Source: Pleurocapsa minor GSE-CHR-MK 17-07R
Lineage (GTDB): Bacteria > Chloroflexota > Anaerolineae > Aggregatilineales > Phototrophicaceae
Assembly: GCA_019359125.1 (NCBI GenBank)
Contig: JAHHHY010000013.1
Span: 124,001 to 188,000 of the forward strand
Length of the DNA stretch: 64,000 nucleotides
Reading direction: 5' to 3'
The notes under the pieces were generated by a model. The model was given only the letters and a program-made list of their open reading frames with translations. It ran no database searches and was not told the DNA's origin. Shown here one piece after another: positions 8,553-17,519 of the stretch. Both the position numbers and the translations under genes were made by a program. Numbering within the stretch: position 1 is the stretch's first letter; each line of letters starts with the position of its first letter.

Positions 8553-9935
8553 ATGTTCAATCGACTTTCCGTCCGGCTTTCGCTGGCATTTCTGCTGTCT
8601 GCGTGGATTGGCGTGGGCGCCATGATGTTGGTGGTGCAGCGCACGCTCGACGCAGGTTTTCGCCAGTATGTGATCAGCCGTGAGAGCGAAATCAACCCGG
8701 AGCAAATCACGCAGTTAGAGGCATATTATGCTGCTAACGGCACATGGGCAGGCGCGGAAACACAGGTAAGCGGGCGCGGCTTGTCGGGGAGCGGCGGTAA
8801 TGGCGCGGGTGCCGGTGAAGGCGGACGCGGCGCAACCTACTCCATTGTCGATCTGGATGGCGTGATCGTCTCCTCCACTGACGCCACACTTGAAGGCACG
8901 CTGATTAATCCGGCGCTCGTGGAGATAGCGCACCCACTCGCAGTGGACGGCGTTCAGGTCGGGTGGCTGTACCGCGCGTCGCCGGGGATACAGGCGCTCG
9001 GCGCGGCAGAAATGGCATTCCTTGACGAATCCAACCGCTGGCTGCTGTTCGCTGGGCTTGGTGCGACGGTGCTGGCGCTGCTCGTCGGGGTGATCCTTGC
9101 CTACTCACTGGCGCGCCCGCTGCGTGAACTCACCACAGCGGTGCGTGACCTCTCTGTTGGACAGTGGGGGCGACAGGTGGACGTGCGCGGCACAGTCGAA
9201 GTCAATGCGCTGACGACGGAGTTTAACACGATGTCGCAGGCATTAGCCGAAGCGGAAACGCTTCGCCAGCGTATGGCGGCGGACGTGGCCCATGAACTTC
9301 GCACTCCTGTGACGGTGCTTCGCGGACACCTGGAAGCGATGCTCGACGGCGTGTATCCGCTGGACAGCGCGCATGTCGCGGTGGCCCATGATCAAACCCT
9401 CCATTTAGCCCGCCTGGTCGAAGACCTGCGTGTGCTGACGCTGGCAGAGGCGAAGCGTCTGCCACTTGAACGAACGGTGATACACCCGGCAGAGCTGATA
9501 AACCAGTTTCTCGAAGCCTTTGAACCCCTGATGATCGATGGTAATATCCGCCTGATCCGTGAGATTGCGCCCGATCTGCCTGCCGTCACTGCCGATGTAA
9601 CGCGCATCCGTCAGGTGATCTCGAATCTGCTCACGAATGCGCTGCGGCATACGCCCACCGGCGGTGAAATCGCCGTGCGCGTGAGCCGTCTCCATGCGTC
9701 GGTGCGTTTTAGTGTGTCGAATACGGGCAGTCATTTGAGCGATACCGATGCGGCACACGTGTTTCAACCGTTCTGGCGGGCAGACACCGCCCGCGAACAG
9801 GGCAGCGGCAGCGGACTCGGCCTGGCGATCAGTCGGGAGATCATTGCCCTGCATGACGGGACGCTGACGGTTGAGAGCAGCGACAACCGCGTGACCTTCG
9901 CCTTCACACTGCCTATTGGCGCATTTAAGTCATAG
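8553..9935 (+). CDS. BaeS-like sensor histidine kinase
   Basis: 460 residues. TM1 is near 10-30 and TM2 near 163-190. The extracytoplasmic part contains an unusual Gly-rich linker (GRGLSGSGGNGAGAGEGG) before a PAS-like strand set. HAMP is about 190-240. The HisKA phospho-His is at residue 247 (VAHELRTPV), and the ATPase domain shows NLLTNALRHTPTGG and GSGSGLGLAIS. The start is the ATG one base after the regulator's stop; the longer frame to 8433 is only overlap. It would autophosphorylate and pass phosphate to the upstream regulator. The signal is unknown, but the fold suggests envelope stress. Confidence 0.94.
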   Translation: MFNRLSVRLSLAFLLSAWIGVGAMMLVVQRTLDAGFRQYVISRESEINPEQITQLEAYYAANGTWAGAETQVSGRGLSGSGGNGAGAGEGGRGATYSIVDLDGVIVSSTDATLEGTLINPALVEIAHPLAVDGVQVGWLYRASPGIQALGAAEMAFLDESNRWLLFAGLGATVLALLVGVILAYSLARPLRELTTAVRDLSVGQWGRQVDVRGTVEVNALTTEFNTMSQALAEAETLRQRMAADVAHELRTPVTVLRGHLEAMLDGVYPLDSAHVAVAHDQTLHLARLVEDLRVLTLAEAKRLPLERTVIHPAELINQFLEAFEPLMIDGNIRLIREIAPDLPAVTADVTRIRQVISNLLTNALRHTPTGGEIAVRVSRLHASVRFSVSNTGSHLSDTDAAHVFQPFWRADTAREQGSGSGLGLAISREIIALHDGTLTVESSDNRVTFAFTLPIGAFKS

Positions 9936-10027
9936 ATGCAGCGGCACACACACCGTGCCGGTTGTGAACCTAATGACGGTGCTGTCGCGCTGGACCTGTC
10001 TGTGGTCGGTCATACTCCCTGAGCAGG

Positions 10028-10072
10028 GTCAGCACGAGCAGGGCGCACTTGGCTCTGCTCGTGCTGACTTTT
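10028..10072 (+). terminator. Terminator after the two-component operon
   Basis: GTCAGCACGAGCAG (10028-10041) pairs perfectly with CTGCTCGTGCTGAC (10055-10068). The 14-bp stem is followed by TTTT. It sits between the convergent kinase and GH3 genes and is oriented for rightward transcription. Confidence 0.9.
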
Positions 10073-10093
10073 CTATCTACCAGCGTGGCCCAA

Positions 10094-12193
10094 TCAGGCC
10101 TGAATGTGCACACTGCCCGCGAGGCCGTCGGCATGACCCGGCTGGCCTCCCCCCACCCATACAGAAAAGTCCCCGCTTTCCAGCACAGACGCACCGTCAT
10201 CGGTCACGCGCTGGAACTGCGCCGCGGCAAGCTGGAATGAGATGTCACGCGCCTGCCCGGGCGCCACATGCACACGTGCAAAAGCGGCGAGCTGGCGCAG
10301 CGGATAGCCATCGCGCCCGGCGCTGATATAGGCCTGCACCACCTCATCCCCGGCGACATCGCCCGTATTGCGCACGGTCGCGCTGACCTGCACGCGGGTG
10401 TCGCCGCCGGTTCCGGCCGACTCAACATGCAGGCCGCTGTAGTCAAACGTTGTGTAGCTCAGGCCGTGGCCGAAGGGGTACAGCGCCTCGCCCGCAAAAT
10501 AGCGGTAGGTGCGCCCGTGCATGTGATAGTCTTCAAAGTCGGGCAGGTCGGCTGTCGCTCTATAGAACGTGACCGGCAGGCGCCCGGCCGGGTTGTACGC
10601 GCCAAATAACACCTCGCCAATCGCGGTGCCGCCTTCCTCGCCTGGATACCATGCCTCAAGGATGGCGGGCAGGTGCGCATCCGCCCATGTGACGGCCAGC
10701 GCGCTGCCATTCAGCAGCACCAGCACGACAGGTATGCCGGTCGCGTGGACGGCGTGCAGCAGGCGTTCCTGAATGTCGGGCAGCTCGATGCGCAGGCGGT
10801 CGCCCTGGCTCTTCAGCCCTTCCGGCAGGCCTTCCACCTGGCCTTCTTCGCCCTCCAGCGCCTGCGCCAGCCCGGCGACAAAAATCACCACATCGGCCTG
10901 TTGTGCGGCCTCGACCGCAGCCGCAAATTCGCGCTCATCTTCGGCGAACAGCCCGCATCCGCGCACATAATTCACCTCAGCCCCTACCGGCGCAAGCGCA
11001 CGAATCCCCGCTAAAGGCGTCACGCTGGACGAGGGCGTGCCGTTATAGTTACCCAGCAGCACCTCCGGCTCATCGGCATTCGGCCCGATGACGGCGATCC
11101 GTCTCACCTGCGGCGACAGCGGCAGGGTTCTGGCCTGATTTTTCAGCAGCACCATCGACTCGCGGGCGGCACGCAGCGCCAGCGCCCGATGCTCTGGCGC
11201 ATCGTTCACACTGAAGGGAATCCCGGCGTAAGGCACCTGCTCCGGCGGGTCAAACATGCCCAGGCGCATCCGCCCGACCAGCAGCCGCACCAGCGATGTG
11301 TCGATCGTCTCCTCAGTAATCAGCCCCAGCGCGACGGCCTCCGGCAGCGCCGCATACACATGCGACCACTGACATTCGAGGTCGCAACCGGCATTGACCG
11401 CCAGCGCGGCGGCCTCGGCTGGCGTATCTACCACTTTATGGAACATATAGATGTTGTAGATTGCGCCGCAGTCCGAGGCGACAAAGCCCTCGAATCCCCA
11501 CCTGTCACGCAGGATGTCCTGCAGCAGGAACGGGCTGGCGCAGCACGGCTCGCCAAACAGCCTGTTATACGCGCCCATAATGGATGCGGCCTGACCTTCA
11601 CGCACGGTCGCTTCAAACGCGGGCAGATAGGTCTCCCACAGGTCGCGGCGGGTGGGCGAGACATCGAAGCTGGCGCGCGTGCCCTCCGGCCCGCTGTGCA
11701 CCGCATAATGCTTGGGCGTCGCCACCGCTTTCAGGTATTTGGGATGATCGCCTTGCAGCGCACGCACATAGGCCACGCCCATCCGCGCCGTCAGGTACGG
11801 GTCTTCGCCATAAGTTTCCTGGCCACGGCCCCAGCGCGGGTCGCGGAAGATATTGATATTAGGCGACCACAGCGTCAGGCCGGTGTAGATGCTGGTATTC
11901 CCCTGGCGGACGGCCTCATGATGTTTGGCGCGCGCCTCATCGCCGATGACGGACGCGACCTCGTGCATCAGCGGGACATTCCATGCCGCGGCCATGCCGA
12001 TCGCCTGCGGAAAGACCGTGGCAATGCCAGCGCGGGCGACCCCGTGCAGGGCCTCATTCCACCAGTTATAGGCAGGGATGCCCAGCCGCTCGATGGCGGG
12101 CGCGCCATGCATCATCTGGCTCGCTTTTTCTTCCAGCGTCATCTGGCCGACGAGCGCCCGTGCGCGTGCTTCAAATTCAGGAAAAGGGGTCAT
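10094..12193 (-). CDS. Glycoside hydrolase family 3 (beta-glucosidase/beta-xylosidase type)
   Basis: 699 residues with the usual GH3 order: N-terminal TIM-barrel-like domain (about 1-330), alpha/beta sandwich domain (about 345-560) and C-terminal fibronectin-III-like domain (about 610-690). The catalytic nucleophile is the Asp in GFVASDCGAI. The N-terminal YNWWNEALHGVAR motif is typical of the xylosidase/alpha-arabinosidase branch, so a xylo- or gluco-oligosaccharide is likely. No signal peptide is visible, so it acts in the cytoplasm. GGAGGG precedes the ATG. It is the last gene of a leftward operon with permeases, binding protein and regulator, two bases after the upstream hydrolase stop. 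Confidence 0.93.
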   Translation of the reverse strand: MTPFPEFEARARALVGQMTLEEKASQMMHGAPAIERLGIPAYNWWNEALHGVARAGIATVFPQAIGMAAAWNVPLMHEVASVIGDEARAKHHEAVRQGNTSIYTGLTLWSPNINIFRDPRWGRGQETYGEDPYLTARMGVAYVRALQGDHPKYLKAVATPKHYAVHSGPEGTRASFDVSPTRRDLWETYLPAFEATVREGQAASIMGAYNRLFGEPCCASPFLLQDILRDRWGFEGFVASDCGAIYNIYMFHKVVDTPAEAAALAVNAGCDLECQWSHVYAALPEAVALGLITEETIDTSLVRLLVGRMRLGMFDPPEQVPYAGIPFSVNDAPEHRALALRAARESMVLLKNQARTLPLSPQVRRIAVIGPNADEPEVLLGNYNGTPSSSVTPLAGIRALAPVGAEVNYVRGCGLFAEDEREFAAAVEAAQQADVVIFVAGLAQALEGEEGQVEGLPEGLKSQGDRLRIELPDIQERLLHAVHATGIPVVLVLLNGSALAVTWADAHLPAILEAWYPGEEGGTAIGEVLFGAYNPAGRLPVTFYRATADLPDFEDYHMHGRTYRYFAGEALYPFGHGLSYTTFDYSGLHVESAGTGGDTRVQVSATVRNTGDVAGDEVVQAYISAGRDGYPLRQLAAFARVHVAPGQARDISFQLAAAQFQRVTDDGASVLESGDFSVWVGGGQPGHADGLAGSVHIQA

Positions 12194-12195
12194 GT

Positions 12196-14094
12196 TCAGC
12201 CCTCCGTGATGTCATTCGGTTTTGGGACCGGGTGTTTCAGGACAAGCTCGTGCGTGCCGGGTGCGAGGCGATACGGAATGTCACGCGCCTCCCAGTGAAG
12301 CACGAGGGTGATTTGGGTGGTCGTGGTAATCCGCACGCCTGGCGGCTTCGCCGGGCTGTGGCGCGCCTCGCACACCGCATCGACATAGCCGCCCTCCGCC
12401 AGCGGGAAACGCAGCACGCCGTGGCGTTCGGTCAGGCGGATATCCCACGTCAGCGTAGTAGCATCGTCGCGGCGCAGGCCGATGGCGAACTCAATCGGCA
12501 CAGCGATGGCGCTCAGGCCCGTCCAGCCGACGAAATCTTTGCCGGATGGCGCCCCTCGTGCGGGAACTTCCGGGGCATAGTTCTCATACAGAGTGCCCGT
12601 TTCAGCAAACACCTGCGCCAGCATATCGAGGTGGCGCACGGCCAGCGTGTGTGCCAGCACCGTATGGCCATGTGCATGCAGCCCGTGCAGCACCATATAA
12701 TTGGTGGGCGACCACACGCCGCCCTGCCAGTAGCCGCCGTGCGGGTTGTAGTCCGGGCTGTCGTGCGCGATCGTCGGCACCGGATGCGGCCGCCCAAACG
12801 TGTCGGGATTCGACAGGTGCGCGATCATGCGCGCCGCCCGCTCCGGCGGGATCACCTCGCCCAGCAGCCCCCAGTACGCGCCGATGCTTTTGGTGGTGCT
12901 CAGCGTCCCGTCGGGCGCGCGGTCGTAATAGAAGCCGGAGGCCTCGTCCCACAGGCGCTCATTGATCAGCGCGCACAGGCGCCCGTATTCGGCCTCGAGC
13001 TCGTCGCGGAATTCGTCGCGTCCGATGCGGTCCCCGATGCGCAGCAGGTGATAACAGCTCAGCGCCTGCTGCATGCTGGCATCGACCCAGGTATAGCCCC
13101 GGTGATGGTATTCCGAAGCGGGCACGCGCGTCTGGTTGTCCATGCCGCTGCCCCAGCCGCTCGTCCACATGCCGCCGTCAGGATGCATCCGCCACAGCGA
13201 CCACCAGCGGTGATAGGCCACCAGCGCTGGATACACCTCTCGCCAGCGCTCAGGTTCGCTGTCAGAAAGCGCCAGCAGCGATTCCGTCCACGCCAGGATA
13301 TTCGGGCCGGTGCTGCGCGGATCCTGCGGGGCGAACATATCGCGCCCGCTGTACGTGCTGATCTCGCGGCAGATGAAGCCGTCGTCGTGCTGCTTGGCAT
13401 AGAAATTGTCCAGCGAGCCGATCGCGATGCCGGTGTGCGGGGCATAGCGCATGAACAGCGCCATAAAGCAGGTGTCCCACAAAAAGGTGTTGGCATTGAA
13501 GGCCGGATCGATGAAATTGGCGATGAAGCCGCTGCCCGGCTCCGGCTGGCGCAGGTTGGCGAATGCGCGCTTCCACGCCCACTCGTACATCGCGGCCCAT
13601 CCCGGATGCCCGTCAGCGATCAGCGCGGGCAGCGCAGCGGGGTCGTATGCGGGAAGCGGCGTCGGCTGATATAGGCGCGTCCGAAAGATGTTCTCGGGCG
13701 CAGGCCAGCGCGGCGGAAACGGGAACGGTCCATCATAGCGGCGCGCCTTATGCCCCAGCCCGTCGATGCCCAGGTCGAGCGCGTTCAGCAGGATGGAGAG
13801 TAAAAAGTCGTTGAAGGGATAGTCTGGCCGCATCGTAAGGCGCGAGACTGCCTCGGCGCGTCCGGATGCATCTGGCGTGAACAGGCAGATCAGCGCATCG
13901 GCCTCGCCCTGAATCAGATACTCCGCATCGCGCACGCCGTCGGCCAGATGCGCCCCTTCGCGCCCCACCGACAGCGAAAACGACGGCTCATCTGGCGTGA
14001 TGATGCCGAACACGAAAGTGTTTGCCGGTGCCGATGCATGGCCCGGCCTGAATCGTGGCAGCGCCTGCCCGATGATGTCTCGCAGTAATGTCAC
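12196..14094 (-). CDS. (alpha/alpha)6 glycosidase, trehalase/GH63-like
   Basis: 632 residues. The C-terminal two thirds show the trehalase/MGH1/GH63 catalytic fold: NANTFLWDTCFMALF near 203, SAYWGLLGE-like loop IGAYWGLLGEV, and the family signature GGYWQGGVWSPTNYMVLHGL. The Asp of FLWDT and a Glu in the C-terminal part probably act as acid and base. The N-terminal 170 residues form a beta-rich domain seen in GH63 enzymes. A second, shorter relative lies at 25440. It starts at GTG 14094 and lacks a signal peptide. It is 18 bases after the regulator gene, in the same leftward operon. It may cleave alpha-linked glucose or another hexose; linkage is not deducible. Confidence 0.85.
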   Translation of the reverse strand: MTLLRDIIGQALPRFRPGHASAPANTFVFGIITPDEPSFSLSVGREGAHLADGVRDAEYLIQGEADALICLFTPDASGRAEAVSRLTMRPDYPFNDFLLSILLNALDLGIDGLGHKARRYDGPFPFPPRWPAPENIFRTRLYQPTPLPAYDPAALPALIADGHPGWAAMYEWAWKRAFANLRQPEPGSGFIANFIDPAFNANTFLWDTCFMALFMRYAPHTGIAIGSLDNFYAKQHDDGFICREISTYSGRDMFAPQDPRSTGPNILAWTESLLALSDSEPERWREVYPALVAYHRWWSLWRMHPDGGMWTSGWGSGMDNQTRVPASEYHHRGYTWVDASMQQALSCYHLLRIGDRIGRDEFRDELEAEYGRLCALINERLWDEASGFYYDRAPDGTLSTTKSIGAYWGLLGEVIPPERAARMIAHLSNPDTFGRPHPVPTIAHDSPDYNPHGGYWQGGVWSPTNYMVLHGLHAHGHTVLAHTLAVRHLDMLAQVFAETGTLYENYAPEVPARGAPSGKDFVGWTGLSAIAVPIEFAIGLRRDDATTLTWDIRLTERHGVLRFPLAEGGYVDAVCEARHSPAKPPGVRITTTTQITLVLHWEARDIPYRLAPGTHELVLKHPVPKPNDITEG

Positions 14095-14112
14095 GATCCC
14101 GCCTTTTTGCGC

Positions 14113-14865
14113 TTATGACTCGTCGATGAACAGGCCGCGCAGGGTGTATTCCACCTGCTGCAGATGCTCAAGCATGCGCCCGCGCGCCAGTTCGCCATCG
14201 CGTGATGCAAGCGCCTCATAGATGCCCTGATGCATGCGGATGGCGCGCTCGACGCGCTGCGGGCTAACGCTGCCGCGTTCGCCTGCCGTGCGCTGGCTAC
14301 CGGCGATGCTCATTTGAGAGATGCCCTGCATGATGCGTGTGAGCAGCGCATTGCCCGACAGTGAGACGATCAGGTTGTGAAATTCGATATCGAGCTGGGG
14401 AAAGCCGGCCGGATTGCTGGCCAGGCACTCCCACGAGCGGGCCAGCACATCCTGAATCGCGGCCATTTCGGCATCGGTGACGCGCTGCGCCGCCAGCACA
14501 ATCGCGCCCGGCTCGATCACCTTGCGCGCCTCGATCAGCTCCAGAAACGAACTGTCGTTCAGCGAGAACACCAGGTCGAAATTCTGCACCAGCAGCTGCG
14601 GCTCGAGCGAGGTCACGTAGGTGCCAGACCCGTGGCGCAGCTCGATCACGTTCATCATCGACAGCGAACGCAGCGCCTCGCGCACAGTGGCGCGGCTGAC
14701 CTGCATCAGCACAGCCAGCTCACGCTCTGGCGGCAGGCGGTCACCAGGACGAAGCTGCTGCTCCCGAATCATCGAGAGGATGCGATCGGTAATCTGGTCT
14801 GAAATCGCCTCGCGGTGTACCGCGCCGCGGAAGCCAGCATTGGAAGCCGGGGATCGAAGGGGCAT
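14113..14865 (-). CDS. GntR/FadR-family transcriptional regulator (FCD domain)
   Basis: 250 residues. The winged-helix domain (about 20-88) contains the family signature RPGDRLPPERELA and SRATVREALRSLSMMNVIELRHGSG. The FCD ligand domain (about 100-230) has a possible metal-binding arrangement in LDIEFHNLIVSLSGN. Such proteins usually repress sugar-acid or hexuronate genes and are released by a pathway intermediate. It lies inside the ABC transporter/glycosidase operon. GntR-like inverted repeats at 18554-18583 between the two divergent operons are the natural target, which would make it the regulator of both. Confidence 0.92.
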   Translation of the reverse strand: MPLRSPASNAGFRGAVHREAISDQITDRILSMIREQQLRPGDRLPPERELAVLMQVSRATVREALRSLSMMNVIELRHGSGTYVTSLEPQLLVQNFDLVFSLNDSSFLELIEARKVIEPGAIVLAAQRVTDAEMAAIQDVLARSWECLASNPAGFPQLDIEFHNLIVSLSGNALLTRIMQGISQMSIAGSQRTAGERGSVSPQRVERAIRMHQGIYEALASRDGELARGRMLEHLQQVEYTLRGLFIDES

Positions 14866-14925
14866 GATGGAAGTCCAGGTGACCTAGCCAATTGAGGTCT
14901 TATGATACGCGATTTTCCTTGAAAC

Positions 14926-14970
14926 GGGTACGTGCCCCATTGCGCCTGCTGGCGCGAAAGGCACGTACCC
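14926..14970 (-). terminator. Long nested hairpin between binding-protein and regulator genes
   Basis: GGGTACGTGCC (14926-14936) pairs perfectly with GGCACGTACCC (14960-14970). Inside, GCGCC (14942-14946) pairs with GGCGC (14951-14955). It lies just after the stop of the solute-binding protein gene in a leftward operon. There is no strong T-run, so it may stabilise the upstream mRNA or partially terminate, allowing high binding protein and low regulator output. Confidence 0.75.
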
Positions 14971-14988
14971 AAATGGGTTAAGCCCGGC

Positions 14989-16512
14989 CTACGCGCGCGA
15001 CGCCTTCCAGGCATCCACCTGGGACTGAATTTCGTCGCGTACGCGCTCGATGCCAGCATCCAGCATTGCCTGATTCAGCGTCGCCAGGCCAGCCGCCACG
15101 TCTTCGACGACACCGCTGCCCAGCGGGTCGGCGTATTCACGCGACACTGCGGAAATCGAGGCGAGTTCTGTCTGCACGTTGCTGCCGTCAAAGGTGAAGC
15201 CCAGCACCGGCGATGAACGCGCGTTGCGGTTGAGCTCGGCGGTTTCCGGCCATGCACCTACCTGCGAAGGATCGGTGTAGTAGGCATTGAAGACGTTGCC
15301 AAACATCCAGTCGGTATTCGGGTTATAGCCGGTATCTGCGAAACTGGCAGCGCCGCCAGCCGGACGAATCAGGCCCTGCGCTTCATCTTCCCAATCCCAG
15401 TGCACGCCCTGGATACCCTTGCACAGCGTGTTATAGAACAGTGGATCGGTGTTGACCAGTTCCAGATAGCGCACAGCCAGCTCAGGATTCGCGCTGACCG
15501 AACCGACGCCGTTCAGTGTGGCGATCACGCCGCCGGTTGTGAGCATCGGCTCCACCAGCGCCCTGCTGGTCACGTCCCAGCCCCACCGAGCCGCGACTTC
15601 AGCATTGCCGCCGGGCTTGACGATATCGGCCACGCGCACGGCGATCTGTCCGGCCTGCCATGCCGCGTCCATCTCGGTCCACTGCTGCACATCAGACGGC
15701 GCATAGCCGGCCAGGTACCAGCGGCGGATGGTCTCGACTGCCTGTGCGAATTCATCGGTCTGGGTATAGATCTGCACCTGCGCCGATTCGTCCGTGCCCT
15801 TTACAACCAGGTATTGCAGGATGGGGTCAAAGCCCCAGTTTTCGGCGATGCTCAGCGGCGCCAGGTTGGACGTGGCATGTGTGAGCGTGTCGTCGCTGTC
15901 GGCAAATTCCTTCACAGCGGCCAGGATCGGCTCCAGGTCGGCATAGCTGGTCATGCTGTTGAAGGCATCGGCCAGGCCAATCGCCTCCAGCACATCACTG
16001 CGGATATACGGGCCAAACGGCTTGACGAAAATCTGCTGGTTGATGCCGCCGTAGATGTCGCCACCCACGCGCGCCGCGTTCCAGGTATCCTGGGTCATGC
16101 TGGCGTAGTAATTGGGCGCCAGCTCGGGCAGCAGGTCGCCGATGCCCGCCAGATATTCCTGGCCGATATTGGTGTAGTAGTTGTTGATCCAGGGCGCGGT
16201 GAAGGCGAGGTCATAGGCCTCGCCAGACGCATTTATCAGGCTGATCTGGGTGTCATAAGCGCCCCAGTCCACGGCACGCAGCTCGATCGTGGCGCCGATG
16301 CGTTCCGCGGCAATGGCATTCAGCGCGTCCTGCACACGGGCCACGTCTGCCTGCACGCCGCCGGGGAACATGTAGACCAGCGTGGGCAGGCCCTGATAAC
16401 GCCGCGCGGGCGCCGCTGCCAGTTTGGCCAGACCACTGAAACTCATGCCGCCAGCAGCAGCCGCTGCCCCGATACCCTTCAGAAAACCGCGCCTTGTAAG
16501 CCCATTCTTCAT
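14989..16512 (-). CDS. Tat-exported sugar ABC transporter substrate-binding protein
   Basis: 507 residues. The N-terminus has a twin-arginine signal, LTRRGFLKGIGAAAAAGG, followed by a mature extracellular solute-binding protein of the LplA/YtcQ type (family 1 carbohydrate). The length and the pairing with LplB/YtcP-like permeases suggest oligosaccharide import, for example of plant-polymer fragments. No lipobox is seen, so how it is held at the membrane is unclear. It is the third gene of the leftward operon and is followed by a hairpin. No ATPase gene is present in the locus. Confidence 0.93.
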   Translation of the reverse strand: MKNGLTRRGFLKGIGAAAAAGGMSFSGLAKLAAAPARRYQGLPTLVYMFPGGVQADVARVQDALNAIAAERIGATIELRAVDWGAYDTQISLINASGEAYDLAFTAPWINNYYTNIGQEYLAGIGDLLPELAPNYYASMTQDTWNAARVGGDIYGGINQQIFVKPFGPYIRSDVLEAIGLADAFNSMTSYADLEPILAAVKEFADSDDTLTHATSNLAPLSIAENWGFDPILQYLVVKGTDESAQVQIYTQTDEFAQAVETIRRWYLAGYAPSDVQQWTEMDAAWQAGQIAVRVADIVKPGGNAEVAARWGWDVTSRALVEPMLTTGGVIATLNGVGSVSANPELAVRYLELVNTDPLFYNTLCKGIQGVHWDWEDEAQGLIRPAGGAASFADTGYNPNTDWMFGNVFNAYYTDPSQVGAWPETAELNRNARSSPVLGFTFDGSNVQTELASISAVSREYADPLGSGVVEDVAAGLATLNQAMLDAGIERVRDEIQSQVDAWKASRA

Positions 16513-16590
16513 GACAAAACTCCCTTTTATTCATGACCGGTTTTGAAAAACCTGCATGCATTTCCACCGGCGACCAGCGCCGTCTCATGC

Positions 16591-17511
16591 CTATTTGAAC
16601 GCGCCCAGCGTAACCCCACGCACCAGATAGCGCTGAAAGAACAGAAAGATCAGCGCGGCCGGGCCGGTGGCCAGCACGGCCATCGCCATGCGCGCCGTCT
16701 GCGTGGGCACCTCGCCCATGTTGATCGTGCCGACGGTGGCCTGAAGCTGCATCGCCTGCGCATTGCTCTGGATGATGTAGAGCAGATACTGGAGCGGGTA
16801 CAGGTTGGCGTCGCGGATGAAATACAGGGATGTCGTCCAGTCGTTCCAGTAACTCAGCGCCGTGAACAGGCCGATGGTGGCCAGGGCTGGCTTGGCCAGC
16901 GGCAGCGCGATCGACCAGAAGATGCGCAGCTCACTGGCGCCATCCATGCGTGCTGCTTCGATCAGCTCGGCAGGCAGGGCGGCAAAGTACGTGCGCAGGA
17001 TGAGGACGTAGTAGGCAACCACGAAGTACGGCAGCAGCAGCGCAAACAACGTGTCCTGCACGCGCAGATACTGCGTCATCAGGATGTAGTAAGGCACGAT
17101 GCCGCCGTTGAACAGCATGGTGAAGAAGACAATCAGCGAGATCGGCTTGCGCAGCACGAAATCGGGCCGCGACAGCGCGTAGGCCAGCAGCGACATGATG
17201 GTGAGCGAGATAATAGTGCCGAAGCCGGTCACGAAAATGGTGACCATATAGGCCCGCACGATCGTGCCCGGATTGCGGAAAATGAGCGCATAGGCTTCTG
17301 TGCTGAACTGCGACGGCACCAGCTGATAGCCGTTGCGCGTCAGGGCAATCTCGTCCGTAAACGAGGCCGACACGATCAGCAGCAGGGGTATCAGGCACAG
17401 CACAGCCAGGATGATAATCACCAGGTGCAGGCTGAAACGGCTGATCCAGTTGAGCAGCAGGTCGGTGTCGCGTTGTCTGCGTGCGAGCAGTTGCTGATGT
17501 GGCGTCGTCAT
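16591..17511 (-). CDS. Carbohydrate ABC transporter permease (YtcP/LplC-like)
   Basis: 306 residues with six predicted membrane helices. The conserved EAA loop reads ELIEAARMDGASELRIFWSIALPLAKPALATI, which contacts the ATPase. The C-terminus LVRGVTLGAFK is typical of YtcP/LplC permeases. It pairs with the permease at 17520, eight bases upstream, and the binding protein at 14989. Together they form an importer for an oligosaccharide that lacks a locus-encoded ATPase and probably shares an MsiK/UgpC-like protein. Confidence 0.94.
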   Translation of the reverse strand: MTTPHQQLLARRQRDTDLLLNWISRFSLHLVIIILAVLCLIPLLLIVSASFTDEIALTRNGYQLVPSQFSTEAYALIFRNPGTIVRAYMVTIFVTGFGTIISLTIMSLLAYALSRPDFVLRKPISLIVFFTMLFNGGIVPYYILMTQYLRVQDTLFALLLPYFVVAYYVLILRTYFAALPAELIEAARMDGASELRIFWSIALPLAKPALATIGLFTALSYWNDWTTSLYFIRDANLYPLQYLLYIIQSNAQAMQLQATVGTINMGEVPTQTARMAMAVLATGPAALIFLFFQRYLVRGVTLGAFK

Positions 17512-17519
17512 GATATCCC

